64,000 nt of DNA from Candidatus Nitrosocaldus sp. (lineage in GTDB: Archaea > Thermoproteota > Nitrososphaeria > Nitrososphaerales > Nitrosocaldaceae), in the NCBI GenBank assembly GCA_025054855.1, contig JANWZS010000002.1, forward strand, positions 1 to 64,000. The letters run 5' to 3'. Below, in pieces: positions 8,353 through 16,399 of the stretch. Both the position numbers and the translations under genes were made by a program. The notes beneath the pieces were generated by a model. The model saw only the letters and a list, made by a program, of their open reading frames with translations. It made no database searches and was not told the DNA's origin. Each line of letters starts with the position of its first letter. Position 1 is the first letter of the stretch.

Positions 8353-10230
8353 TCATGCCTCGCATAGAATAGCTGTATCTGGATCACTTGTGCATGTATC
8401 GTTACCTTCTCCACCATCGTTGAAGTCGTTATATGCTATACCATCCCTACTATCAAGTCTATCATCTCCACTCCCAGCATCCATATAATCATCTCCATTA
8501 CCTCCAACTAGCGTATCGCTACCACTCCCAGCATCCAGCGTATCGTTCCCATCTCCTCCATACAATGCATCATTCTCTACACCCCCTACCAGTATATCAT
8601 TACCATCATTGCCATACAATGTATCATTGCCAAAGTAATCCTCAACCCTATCATCTCCAGCATCGCCATACAGCTCATCATCATGCATACCTCCTACTAG
8701 CCAATCGTTCCCATTCCCCCCATAGACCTTATCTATGCCAGAGCCTCCATCTATCCTAACATCATCACCCTCATTACCATAGAGTAGATCATTACCATCA
8801 TTACCAAATATCAGGTCATCTCCTGCGCCTCCATCTATCCTATCATCACCATTCCCTCCTTCAAGATGATCATTACCAGCATCGCCATACAGCTCATCAT
8901 TACCCATACTGCCCATCAGATGATCAACGCCATTCCCTCCATAGACCTTATCATTGCCATCCTCACCAGCAAGCCAGTCATCCCCATCATTGCCCTGTAG
9001 TACATCATCTCCACTCCCAGCTAGTATCATATCCATATCCATACCCCCTATCAGTATATCATTACCACTGCTGCCGAAGAGCATATCACCCTCCATACCA
9101 GCATCCATGTAATCATCTCCATTCCCTCCAACCATAAAGTCTGCACCATCATCATCAGCAAGTCTATCATTCCCATCTTGCCCAAAGAGATGATCATTAC
9201 CATTCCCTCCATAGAGCGCATCATCGTTGTTGCCTCCTTCGAGCCAGTCCCTGCCATCCTCTCCATATAGAGAGTCCCTACCATCATCACTACCAACGAC
9301 ATCCTCACCTCCGAAACCTCCGCTCAACCAATCATTACCAGCACCTCCATACAGTACATCGTTACCATTCAAGCCATAGAGTTGATCATCCCCATCCCTT
9401 CCATAGAGTTCATCATCGCCCTCATTTGCATAGAGGAAGTCATTACCATTCCCTCCATCAAGATGATCATTCTCAGTGCCACCACGAATTCTATCATCCC
9501 CATCCTCTCCATAGATCTTGTCCATACCAACATCTCCCTGTAAAAAGTCATTACCAGCACCTCCATAGATCATATCATTTTGTAATCCACCATCAATCTT
9601 ATCACTACCACCATTCCCATAAAGCGTATCGTTACCAGAACCTCCACTCATCCTATCATCCCCATCCTCACCTTGCATATCATCATTACCATCACTACCC
9701 TGAAGTATATCGGCACCACTGCCTCCCCTCATCGTATCATCATCATTCCCCCCATGCATAAAGTCACTACCATCGCTACCAAACAACATATCCCTTCCAT
9801 CATTACCATACAATAGATCGTTATTCAATCCCCCTTGGAGCATGTCATTACCATTCCCTCCATTCAGAGTATCGTTACCAGCATCACCATAGAGTTGATC
9901 ATTACCATCCCCTCCATTGATCCTATCATTTCCATCATTACCACAGATTATATCATCTCCTCCATTTCCATGCACAACATCATTACCATTGCCAGCGAAT
10001 ATTATGTCATTACCATTTGTACCATGTATCACATCATCCCCATCAGTACCTTGCTTTGTTGGAGTAAGATTCCGAGGGCACGAGAGCTCTTGCGCATATG
10101 CAGATTCGAAACTGGACAATTGTAGCAATGATGATGATAATGATGATAGCAGTATTAACAACAATATATGTGTACGCAGATCTCTTCTGTATGTTGTATG
10201 TTTATGAAATACACATTCAGTGCTTATCAT
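8353..10230 (-). CDS. secreted RTX-type calcium-binding repeat protein
   Basis: This 625-residue protein has an N-terminal Sec-type signal (hydrophobic core about residues 21-40, likely cleavage after AYA near residue 47). About 60 tandem nine-residue units of the GGxGxDxLx type follow, covering almost all of residues 55-600. RTX nonapeptides form parallel beta-rolls that bind Ca2+. Cysteines occur just after the signal, in one repeat, and as CTS...LCEA at the C terminus, which may cap the roll with disulfides. No protease, lipase or haemolysin domain is attached, so the role is structural, adhesive or unknown. Bacterial RTX proteins usually leave by type I secretion; here a Sec signal is present instead. 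Confidence 0.9.
   Translation of the reverse strand: MISTECVFHKHTTYRRDLRTHILLLILLSSLSSSLLQLSSFESAYAQELSCPRNLTPTKQGTDGDDVIHGTNGNDIIFAGNGNDVVHGNGGDDIICGNDGNDRINGGDGNDQLYGDAGNDTLNGGNGNDMLQGGLNNDLLYGNDGRDMLFGSDGSDFMHGGNDDDTMRGGSGADILQGSDGNDDMQGEDGDDRMSGGSGNDTLYGNGGSDKIDGGLQNDMIYGGAGNDFLQGDVGMDKIYGEDGDDRIRGGTENDHLDGGNGNDFLYANEGDDELYGRDGDDQLYGLNGNDVLYGGAGNDWLSGGFGGEDVVGSDDGRDSLYGEDGRDWLEGGNNDDALYGGNGNDHLFGQDGNDRLADDDGADFMVGGNGDDYMDAGMEGDMLFGSSGNDILIGGMDMDMILAGSGDDVLQGNDGDDWLAGEDGNDKVYGGNGVDHLMGSMGNDELYGDAGNDHLEGGNGDDRIDGGAGDDLIFGNDGNDLLYGNEGDDVRIDGGSGIDKVYGGNGNDWLVGGMHDDELYGDAGDDRVEDYFGNDTLYGNDGNDILVGGVENDALYGGDGNDTLDAGSGSDTLVGGNGDDYMDAGSGDDRLDSRDGIAYNDFNDGGEGNDTCTSDPDTAILCEA
8450..10065 (-). repeat. 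27-bp RTX-encoding tandem repeats
   Basis: These are diverged 27-bp direct repeats, each encoding one nonapeptide, often in 54-bp pairs. They appear as repeated ATCATTACCATT-like strings on the plus strand. Open reading frames on the opposite strand through this stretch are by-products of the periodicity. Confidence 0.85.
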
Positions 10231-10850
10231 ATCGATCTACTCGCAGTGGTAGTATTAGAACTTTATGTATATAGTCTATATTGTACTCTTATCATTCTGA
10301 TTGATGCTTAAGTATAATAGTTTGTACATATTATCATGGATCAGCACATATAGCGTTACTATCATATTGTGTATACTAACTAGGGCAGACTGATTGTAAC
10401 AACCTCCAGTAATATGAAGAGGTTGGAACATATGTATATGTAATTACTTTCTCGCTTCTGCAGCTTCTGTTCTGCTAAAATTATCAATATACAGCTAAAT
10501 ATACGTTCGTGTGTGTGAGGCGAGGCAGTTGATAATTTCACGCATCTCTACCAGATACCAAGATTCAGGTCTACAGCAAGATTCTTGCAATCAGCATCCT
10601 GATCAGGGTAACTGTATGGTCAGATCGGATATACATAATTATGATGACGTATGATATGGCTAGCTAAACATCATTTTGCGTATGTATGGAGAATGCATGA
10701 ACGGCATGTTCACCGTTGGGATACTCACATATACTATTGCAGATAGGTTATGATCGTGTACTGTAACTCTTACGTGCATTCATGTATGAAACTTGATAGA
10801 TGTGTATATATGCTAGATTTTGTTACGGATAGCATTATAATCCTCCTATA
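10231..10850. other. 620-bp AT-rich intergenic region
   Basis: No convincing coding frame was found here; the region is much richer in A+T than its neighbours. At the RTX end, CATAAAGTTC (about 10257-10266, minus sense) is a TATA-like box about 30 nt from the RTX start. A perfect 7-bp inverted repeat, CAACCTC/GAGGTTG, lies at 10400-10406 and 10419-10425 with a 12-nt loop. At the UbiD end, TAGAGG/CCTCTA (10852-10867) forms a 6-bp stem with a 4-nt loop over the stop codon. A non-coding RNA is possible but not demonstrable. Confidence 0.4.
10400..10425. other. inverted repeat / possible RNA hairpin
   Basis: A perfect 7-bp stem (CAACCTC with GAGGTTG) flanks a 12-nt AT-rich loop inside the long gap between the RTX and UbiD genes. 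It could be a protein-binding site or part of a structured RNA. There is no T-run after it, so it is not an obvious terminator. Confidence 0.3.
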
Positions 10851-12224
10851 TTAGAGGTAATCCTCTACCCTAATATCATCGATCATAGGTATCCTTGCAA
10901 CCTCGAACCTCGATCTATCCTTGAGAAGGGATGCAGTTGCATCTATACCGAGTTTGGATGTTAGCAAGTGCTCCTGATCACTTGATGGATCCAAACTTGA
11001 ACCCTTAGCATCCCTTATCACTATCAGACCTCTATCTGCTTGGAACCTTGTTGCTAGTGCATACTCCACAGCCTTCGGATCATTTGGATCTATATCATCA
11101 TCAACAACTACTGCAAGTTTAAGTGAAGGGTGTGCAGCGAATGCTGCTATCAGCGCATTCTTAGCCTCTCCCTCAAGCCTCTTCCTTATCTGGATCACAG
11201 CATGGAGCCAGTTGCACCCTCCATCCGTGAGCACTACCTGCCTTGTTGTTGGAACAACGCCCTTCACCATGTTGAGTATCTTCGCCTCTACAGGCATACC
11301 CATGAGCAGTCTATGCTCAGAGTAACCAGCAAGTATATCGTGGTATATTGCATGATCCCTGTACCTCAACACATCCAACTCGAATACTGGTTGCTTCCTC
11401 CTATGATCGTATGTTCTGAGCATCTCCACCATCCACTCCTCAGCATAGACATCCTTGAGCATCCTACCTTCAAGTATGATCTCTGCATGAGAGGGAACCA
11501 GTAGCCCATTACCTGTCATACTGACCTTCAGCCTATCGTTGAGTAGTGAGTTGGCTATGTGCAGTTCATCCACACTGTGATCTGCCTGGTATGCTGCTGC
11601 TATAAGCACTGCTGGATGTACTCCTATAGCGATACTGACCTTCAGGTCCTCCCCATGCTCCTTGGCATACTGGTAGCACTTGTGTAGATGCCTACCCTCG
11701 ACCATCCTGACTGCCATATGCGACTCATCGAGGTATAGGAACCTGTGCACGGATGCATTCTGCCTTGCATTCTCCTCATCCCTAGCGAATACTATGGATG
11801 AGGTTATGAACGGTCCAGCATCCTTCTCGAAGTGCATTACTATTGGTAGTACATCGAGTGTTCTTGTAGTATTACCTGCAAGTATCTCACCCATACTTGG
11901 CTTGAGCGGCGAGTTCACAGCCTTGGCTATGGCACCATGTATGCCCTGCTCATCGCATCCTAGCGCATATGCAAACCTCCTCCTTGTACCACACAGGTTG
12001 GATACAACCCTGCCTATAGAATCAGAGCGCTCACTCGCACCCTTCCCTGCACCAACCTCCTTCTCCTTCTTCCACTTCTCGTTCTTCACATGCTCGAACA
12101 GGAGTGCTTCCTTACCATCGAACCTTGCAGTCAGCGCAGCTATCTCGAAGATTGTAGAGACATGCCTAGTTATGCTTACGAGTTCTCCTCTAGCCCTCAA
12201 TCCATCTATGTACTCACGTAGCAT
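10851..12224 (-). CDS. UbiD family decarboxylase, probable anhydromevalonate phosphate decarboxylase
   Basis: This 457-residue protein is a prenylated-FMN-dependent UbiD decarboxylase: LREYIDGLRARGELV at the N terminus, the NASVHRFLYLDESHMAVRM flavin-binding stretch in the middle, and HAEIILEGR with an active-site acidic residue. In archaea using the modified mevalonate pathway, a UbiD homologue decarboxylates trans-anhydromevalonate 5-phosphate to isopentenyl phosphate. The partner dehydratase (aconitase X large and small subunits) is encoded at 52852-54487, which supports that role over an aromatic-acid decarboxylase. The start overlaps the end of the upstream 116-residue gene, so the two are probably cotranscribed. 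Confidence 0.88.
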   Translation of the reverse strand: MLREYIDGLRARGELVSITRHVSTIFEIAALTARFDGKEALLFEHVKNEKWKKEKEVGAGKGASERSDSIGRVVSNLCGTRRRFAYALGCDEQGIHGAIAKAVNSPLKPSMGEILAGNTTRTLDVLPIVMHFEKDAGPFITSSIVFARDEENARQNASVHRFLYLDESHMAVRMVEGRHLHKCYQYAKEHGEDLKVSIAIGVHPAVLIAAAYQADHSVDELHIANSLLNDRLKVSMTGNGLLVPSHAEIILEGRMLKDVYAEEWMVEMLRTYDHRRKQPVFELDVLRYRDHAIYHDILAGYSEHRLLMGMPVEAKILNMVKGVVPTTRQVVLTDGGCNWLHAVIQIRKRLEGEAKNALIAAFAAHPSLKLAVVVDDDIDPNDPKAVEYALATRFQADRGLIVIRDAKGSSLDPSSDQEHLLTSKLGIDATASLLKDRSRFEVARIPMIDDIRVEDYL

Positions 12225-12564
12225 CGCTACCCTTACTTACATACGCTAGTATATTATTCATTATGGACTTCATCGTTGTGGTGTCGAGTGGAGAGTTGAT
12301 GCTCATAGATACTATGCATATTCCATTGAGCATATGCGCCATCTTCTGGGATAACAGATCGAGGAAGATACCGTCGTACTTGCTTGGTATGACCCTTGCT
12401 GTGCTCGTACCAGCACTGCCAGCAAGCGATACGTTGAGTGCCCCTAGCCTATGAGCACTACCCTCCGAGATGGATATGAAGCACCCGTTAGAGGCCTTTA
12501 GGATGAATACGGTAAACTCCCTATCATCAAACCTTGCCTTATACTCTACCTTATCATTTTGCAC
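12214..12564 (-). CDS. small conserved protein, possibly PAC4-like proteasome assembly chaperone
   Basis: This is a 116-residue alpha/beta protein without membrane segments. The pattern of a short strand, a hydrophobic helix (GIFLDLLSQKMAHML), a strand with IVSMSINSP, and a final helix is reminiscent of the PAC4/proteasome-assembly-chaperone fold. That fold assignment is from general resemblance only. It overlaps the UbiD gene start by 11 nt and so probably shares its transcript. TATA-like AT-rich sequence precedes the ATG. If the PAC4 idea fails, it should be treated as an uncharacterised archaeal protein. Confidence 0.7.
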   Translation of the reverse strand: MQNDKVEYKARFDDREFTVFILKASNGCFISISEGSAHRLGALNVSLAGSAGTSTARVIPSKYDGIFLDLLSQKMAHMLNGICIVSMSINSPLDTTTMKSIMNNILAYVSKGSDAT

Positions 12565-12607
12565 AAAATACTATTATTCCACTTGATTTATTTGTGTTGT
12601 CCTTTGC

Positions 12608-12853
12608 CTACTGTGCGCTCCTAACCCTAGATGGTATCTGCTGTGGTACTGCCACCTTCCTATCCCTCAGCTTTGCCTTGTACTTGAGGTTCCTTGGCTT
12701 CGTCCTGAGCCTGTATCCGCAGCATGGACACCATAGCCCATCCCACTTTATGAATATCTCACATATCTGGCATCTCTTCTGCCCAGATGCGTACCTGCCA
12801 GCCCCAACTGGCTTCTGCGCCTTGTACCTTGTGCATATACCTTTGCAGGTCAT
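12608..12853 (-). CDS. small zinc-ribbon protein
   Basis: This 81-residue basic protein has two CxxC-type knuckles, CQIC (Cys28, Cys31) and CPCC (Cys42, Cys45), with further cysteines at 3 and 7, then a Lys/Arg-rich tail. The layout suggests a zinc-binding nucleic-acid or ribosome-associated protein. The function is unknown. A GGGGAG purine stretch lies just before the ATG and a TATA-like TTAAATAC about 32 nt upstream. Its codon use matches the neighbours, which supports a real gene. Confidence 0.75.
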   Translation of the reverse strand: MTCKGICTRYKAQKPVGAGRYASGQKRCQICEIFIKWDGLWCPCCGYRLRTKPRNLKYKAKLRDRKVAVPQQIPSRVRSAQ

Positions 12854-13023
12854 ACTCCCCGCTATAATATTCTTCGCAAAAGTATTTAAGGATTATTGAG
12901 GTGTTTTCTCATCGTGTATAAAAAATTTCAACTCTTTCTTACAATCCTATGCTCTTCTATCCGATAAAGTTTGCTACGAATTATAGTACAACCATCATAT
13001 TCTTATTTAATTCTTTTGTACAT

Positions 13024-13034
13024 ACAATATATAG
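13024..13034 (+). promoter_or_regulatory. TATA-like box for the Clp1-type kinase gene
   Basis: An AT-rich ACAATATATA-type element is centred about 30 nt before the ATG at 13060, after a long AT-rich run. It supports the internal ATG rather than the upstream open frame as the true start. Confidence 0.4.
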
Positions 13035-13059
13035 ATCAGTCTTCAACTATATAGCTCTC

Positions 13060-14184
13060 ATGGACAGGTCTGGTACTGTACTGAGCCTTGGTGCAGGAAG
13101 CGTACTGCTCCTGAAGGGGAGGGCAACGGCAAGGTGCGATGGCAGGGTAAGTGTACTCGGTATGGATGTGGATGGGAGGGATATATGTGTGAGGCGTGGA
13201 AAGACCCTGCCCCTGGAGGTTCATGGCCCTGCCACCATCTCGCTGCGCATGGAGGAGGATGGATGGTACACCATAGCAGATGAGCAGAGTAGGGTCGGCA
13301 CGGGTATATGGAAGGGGGTTATAGATACCATAAGGGACTCTAGGCCCAAGAGGGTGATGCTCGTAGGGGCAACAGATACGGGCAAGTCAACGCTCGCCAC
13401 CTACATCTCCAACGTTGCAGTTGCAGATGGGCTTGGTGTTGGTATGGTGGATAGTGATATAGGGCAGGGCGATATAGCACCGCCAGCATGCATAGGCTCG
13501 TGCATGGTGAGGGAGCAGGTACTCGATCTCAGGGACCTTGAGGCTGATGAGTACTACTTCATAGGCAGGTTGACACCTGTTGGTGCTGAGGACCATCTCA
13601 TAGTGGGGGTTACATATCTCATCAACAACCTGAAGAGCGCAGATATGGTCATAGTGAACACTGATGGTTACGTTGGCGAGCCCGGCCTAAGATACAAGGC
13701 TAGGATGGCAGAGTACATAGGCGCTGATCTGGTGGTTGTGCTGGGAGAGAGTGATGGTAGCATGATGGATGCATTAAGGGCAAGGGTAGTGCACGTGGAT
13801 GCTCCATCCAACATCCAGAAGCGCAGGGATGAGAGGGTAGCCAGGAGGATAGAGCAGTACAGGAGGTTCCTTGCAGGGGGGAGGAAGGTCAGGTTCAGGG
13901 CAGGGAGCAGGGAGTTCGTCCTCGCATGTGGCAAGAGGGTCAGGTTCACACGCAACGGTATAATGGTAGATGATGGGGTTATCATGTCGTATGGTATGCT
14001 CGCTGGTATGTTTGTAGCGCTGGCTGTAGGGGATAGGGTGATGGGCTTTGCTATGCTGGATGAGGTTGAGGGTAGTGGTGTAACGATGGTAACCAACTAC
14101 GAGGGTGAGTTCGATCGAGTGATACTGAGTAGCATAAGACTTGCAAGGGATGTGAGCGTGGAGCATAGACTAGATCTCATCTGA
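13060..14184 (+). CDS. Clp1/Grc3-type polynucleotide 5'-kinase
   Basis: This is a 374-residue ATP-dependent RNA/DNA 5'-hydroxyl kinase of the Clp1/Nol9/Grc3 family. An N-terminal beta domain (about 1-90) is followed by the P-loop GATDTGKST (about 103-111), the DSDIGQGD motif (131-138, the family's Walker-B-like region) and VNTDGYVGEPG. In archaea such kinases can phosphorylate RNA 5' ends during processing. The frame is open from 12949, but that part is AT-rich and hydrophobic, unlike the family. The start at 13060 follows a TATA-like element and gives the expected N terminus. Confidence 0.88.
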   Translation: MDRSGTVLSLGAGSVLLLKGRATARCDGRVSVLGMDVDGRDICVRRGKTLPLEVHGPATISLRMEEDGWYTIADEQSRVGTGIWKGVIDTIRDSRPKRVMLVGATDTGKSTLATYISNVAVADGLGVGMVDSDIGQGDIAPPACIGSCMVREQVLDLRDLEADEYYFIGRLTPVGAEDHLIVGVTYLINNLKSADMVIVNTDGYVGEPGLRYKARMAEYIGADLVVVLGESDGSMMDALRARVVHVDAPSNIQKRRDERVARRIEQYRRFLAGGRKVRFRAGSREFVLACGKRVRFTRNGIMVDDGVIMSYGMLAGMFVALAVGDRVMGFAMLDEVEGSGVTMVTNYEGEFDRVILSSIRLARDVSVEHRLDLI

Positions 14185-14229
14185 TCCCATACGATACATA
14201 TCTGAAGGCCCGTTAGGATGGGACATTCT

Positions 14230-14899
14230 CTAGATCACATTGTATGGCCTGAATCGCTTGCCCCTCCTCATGGCTATGGCCTTTGCAGATGCCTTGTCCC
14301 TGGAGCCCCTCTTGTTTGAACCTCCGTTGGATGATGTGCCATGCTCATCCACCAGCTCTATCTCTACCCTATCAGCCAACCTCTCGTGTAGCATGTATGT
14401 TATATCCCTTGCCATCCTGGGCTCACCATAGCCTATCCTGATCACGTTCCTGCTTGCAGATACCCCATGCACGAGGAGGCTCACAGCCTCTACCACATCA
14501 TCTACGGATGATAGAACTTCACTGCTCAGTTCTGTACGCATGTAGAGTGCTGTAAGGCCTATCCTTCTCCCGGGGTCTATGCCTATCACTAGCGTATCAT
14601 CATGATACCTATCCTGCTTCAGCCTCCTCAGTATCCTGGCCTTCACTATAGCCCTGTCGCCATCGAGCTCCTCATCAAGTATAACCCGATCCCTGCCATC
14701 CATCCTGCCCCCTTTGATATAGGCGTACTCCTCCCGACTGGTTATTATCAGTGCATTCTTGAAGAAGGGGTGCTCCTCTGGCAGGATAGATGTGAACCTG
14801 AGATCGATGGATCTGAGGATGCTAACTATCTTATAGTATGTTCTACCGTTAAGTGTCGCTACGACTATCCTTGGAGCTCTAGGGGGGCTCCATCACCAT
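14230..14899 (-). CDS. RuvC/YqgF-fold conserved protein, with an apparent frameshift at a C6 run
   Basis: The intact 3' part, from an ATG at 14703, encodes VIGIDPGRRIGLTALY, the first strand of an RNase H/RuvC-like fold with its catalytic-type Asp, and a basic tail. Coding continues upstream without a stop for about 60 sensible codons (PRIVVATLNGRTYYKI...EEHPFFKNALIITSREEYAYIKGG) but has no ATG, GTG or TTG. A perfect start (GAGGAGGGG then ATG GTG ATG at 14899-14891) lies in another frame that hits TAG right after six C's (minus strand; G's at 14882-14887). Removing one C joins start and body into a 222-residue protein. Either a homopolymer sequencing error or a real +1 slip explains this. Function unknown; possibly a nuclease or resolvase-like protein. 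Confidence 0.75.
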
Positions 14900-14939
14900 C
14901 TCTACCCCTCCTCGGTTATTAAACCTTGTTCCCATTATG

Positions 14940-15338
14940 CTAGACTGAGAGTATCCTGTCTATGACCATCTCTACAGCCCTTCTAGAGTTCTCCGATACC
15001 CTCTTCCTTATCATGCTTGATGTGCTCTCCCCCTCCTGCACTATCCTTGAAGACTCTGCTTCAGCCTCAGCCCTAGCGTTCTTGATTATCCTCTCCGCCT
15101 CCGCATTCGCAAGGGATATAACCTTCTCCCTCAACGACTCTATCTCCTTATCGACCAGCACAGCAAGCCTCCTCTTATCATCCTCTATGGATGCTGTTAA
15201 CCTATCCATATCGCCCTCAAGTGAAGCCAATCTGCTCAGTATGCCTTCCACAGCACTGGACTCATGCTTCACCTCTTGACCCTGCTCCTGCAACCCAGAG
15301 TGGTTGCTACACTGCTCTATTAAATCATTGCTTTGCAT
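14940..15338 (-). CDS. coiled-coil protein resembling A/V-ATPase stalk subunit H/E
   Basis: This 132-residue, strongly helical protein is rich in Glu, Arg, Lys and Ala, with heptad-like spacing over about residues 28-125. The stretch ANAEAERIIKNARAEAEAESSRI resembles peripheral-stalk subunits (AhaH/E type) of rotary ATPases. No other ATPase genes are nearby, so that function is not supported by context. The start is uncertain: the ATG at 15338 is the longest choice. A TTG at 15293 sits about 26 nt from a TATA-like GATTTAATAG and would remove a non-helical leader. Confidence 0.7.
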   Translation of the reverse strand: MQSNDLIEQCSNHSGLQEQGQEVKHESSAVEGILSRLASLEGDMDRLTASIEDDKRRLAVLVDKEIESLREKVISLANAEAERIIKNARAEAEAESSRIVQEGESTSSMIRKRVSENSRRAVEMVIDRILSV

Positions 15339-15400
15339 GCATCATACGATCCTCCAGCCCTCTTGGCTTGCTGGTTGGATGGAGATGGGGGATGGATATG

Positions 15401-15739
15401 CTACCTTGAGGTGAGGCTCAGTATAGCCTTTGCCAGATCGCCATCTGCATCCTCGAGCGCCTTTACTGCCACATCCCTGGATACCCCAGCCTGCTGCATC
15501 ACGAGTGTTATATCCTCATCGCTGAACCTCTTCCTCTCAATGGCCCTCTCCTCCACATCACCCGCTATGACCTGGTATATGGTTGAGTCCTGCGCCTTCA
15601 ACTCTGCCACCATAGGCTCCTTTATTATGATCTCCTTCTCTGCCGTTCTTATTATAACCTCCTGCACATTGCTCAACTCGTTCATATTCAAGCCCATCCT
15701 GTCGAGCATGCGCCTCATCTGTCTATTGCTCTTGAACAT
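15401..15739 (-). CDS. nac: archaeal nascent polypeptide-associated complex protein (NAC)
   Basis: This 112-residue protein binds nascent chains at the ribosome exit. It has a NAC domain (about residues 17-70, with NVQEVIIRTAEKEIII) and a C-terminal UBA domain (about 75-112, with DITLVMQQAGVSRDVAVKALE). Archaeal NAC acts as a homodimer, which fits a single gene. The ATG at 15739 lies about 26 nt from a TATA-like AAATTTAATA, consistent with a leaderless transcript. A PUA protein lies upstream and a coiled-coil protein downstream on the same strand. Confidence 0.96.
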   Translation of the reverse strand: MFKSNRQMRRMLDRMGLNMNELSNVQEVIIRTAEKEIIIKEPMVAELKAQDSTIYQVIAGDVEERAIERKRFSDEDITLVMQQAGVSRDVAVKALEDADGDLAKAILSLTSR

Positions 15740-15807
15740 GGCATAGATTATGCAATCCTGTTATTAAATTTAGAGTCAGGAGGTTACACATGTCTGCTGT
15801 ATCTGCT

Positions 15808-16293
15808 CTACCTGTATGTACCGTCACCACCCCTGACCTTCACTGCAACACCCTCCTTGAGGTGCTTTAGCAGGCCAGATGGTACTACTGCCCTGCCCAC
15901 TGCTATTACATGCCCAGACTCATCGAGTACAGCCACCTCGCTACCCACATCTATACTGCTCCCATGCCATGCAATATGCTTACAGAATACGGACCTTCCC
16001 TCAGCGATGTACTTTGCAGCATCATTACTCACAGCTATACAGTGCTCCCTGAATGAATCGCTCTTGGCGAGCATCCTCGCACCCTCTACAGTCAATGCCA
16101 CACCACCATCACTCCTGAACGTGCATATCAGCCTCCCATCGAGCATCACATGCTTCACCTTGCCAGTGCGCTTCGAGAACGTGAACTCCAACCTGTCCAG
16201 CGGCAGGGCAAGGGATGAGCCCTTACCGAATAGCATATCTAGCGTGTATGCTAGCCTCCTCCTGGGATCGAGCATGCCCATCGTATCCTGCAT
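15808..16293 (-). CDS. PUA-domain protein similar to the C-terminal half of archaeosine tRNA transglycosylase
   Basis: This 161-residue protein matches, in order, the two RNA-binding domains found at the end of arcTGT. The first has the SKRTGKVKHVMLDGRLICTFRSDGG pattern. The second is a PUA domain with AAKYIAEGRSVFCKHI, GSEVAVLDESGHVIAVGRAV and a final GVAVKVRGG. The catalytic barrel of the transglycosylase is absent, so it is either a detached RNA-binding subunit or a stand-alone PUA protein. An internal ATG at 16281 or 16275 could be the real start, judged from a TATA-like ATTATCC/TTTTTATT upstream. Confidence 0.85.
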   Translation of the reverse strand: MQDTMGMLDPRRRLAYTLDMLFGKGSSLALPLDRLEFTFSKRTGKVKHVMLDGRLICTFRSDGGVALTVEGARMLAKSDSFREHCIAVSNDAAKYIAEGRSVFCKHIAWHGSSIDVGSEVAVLDESGHVIAVGRAVVPSGLLKHLKEGVAVKVRGGDGTYR

Positions 16294-16399
16294 GGTTGAT
16301 GGATAATAAAAACACTCGCCCCGTACTCTATACTCTATATACTAGGACTCTATATATAACAAAAACTATATAGTTAGGTATATCCTAGCCTATGCTGGG

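Noticed and set aside
8450-10065. CRISPR-like regular repeats
   Set aside because: Repeat units are 27 bp with no unique spacers between them, and they encode RTX nonapeptides. No cas gene is in the window.
8433-10207. Several long plus-strand open frames opposite the RTX gene (His/Tyr-rich or Ile/Thr-rich products)
   Set aside because: They arise from the 27-bp repeats read in other frames; their products are repetitive with no family-like features, while the minus frame is a textbook RTX protein with a signal peptide.
12949-13059. 37-codon N-terminal extension of the Clp1-type kinase
   Set aside because: It lies in AT-rich promoter-like sequence with a TATA element at about 13030, and the hydrophobic product does not match the family N terminus.
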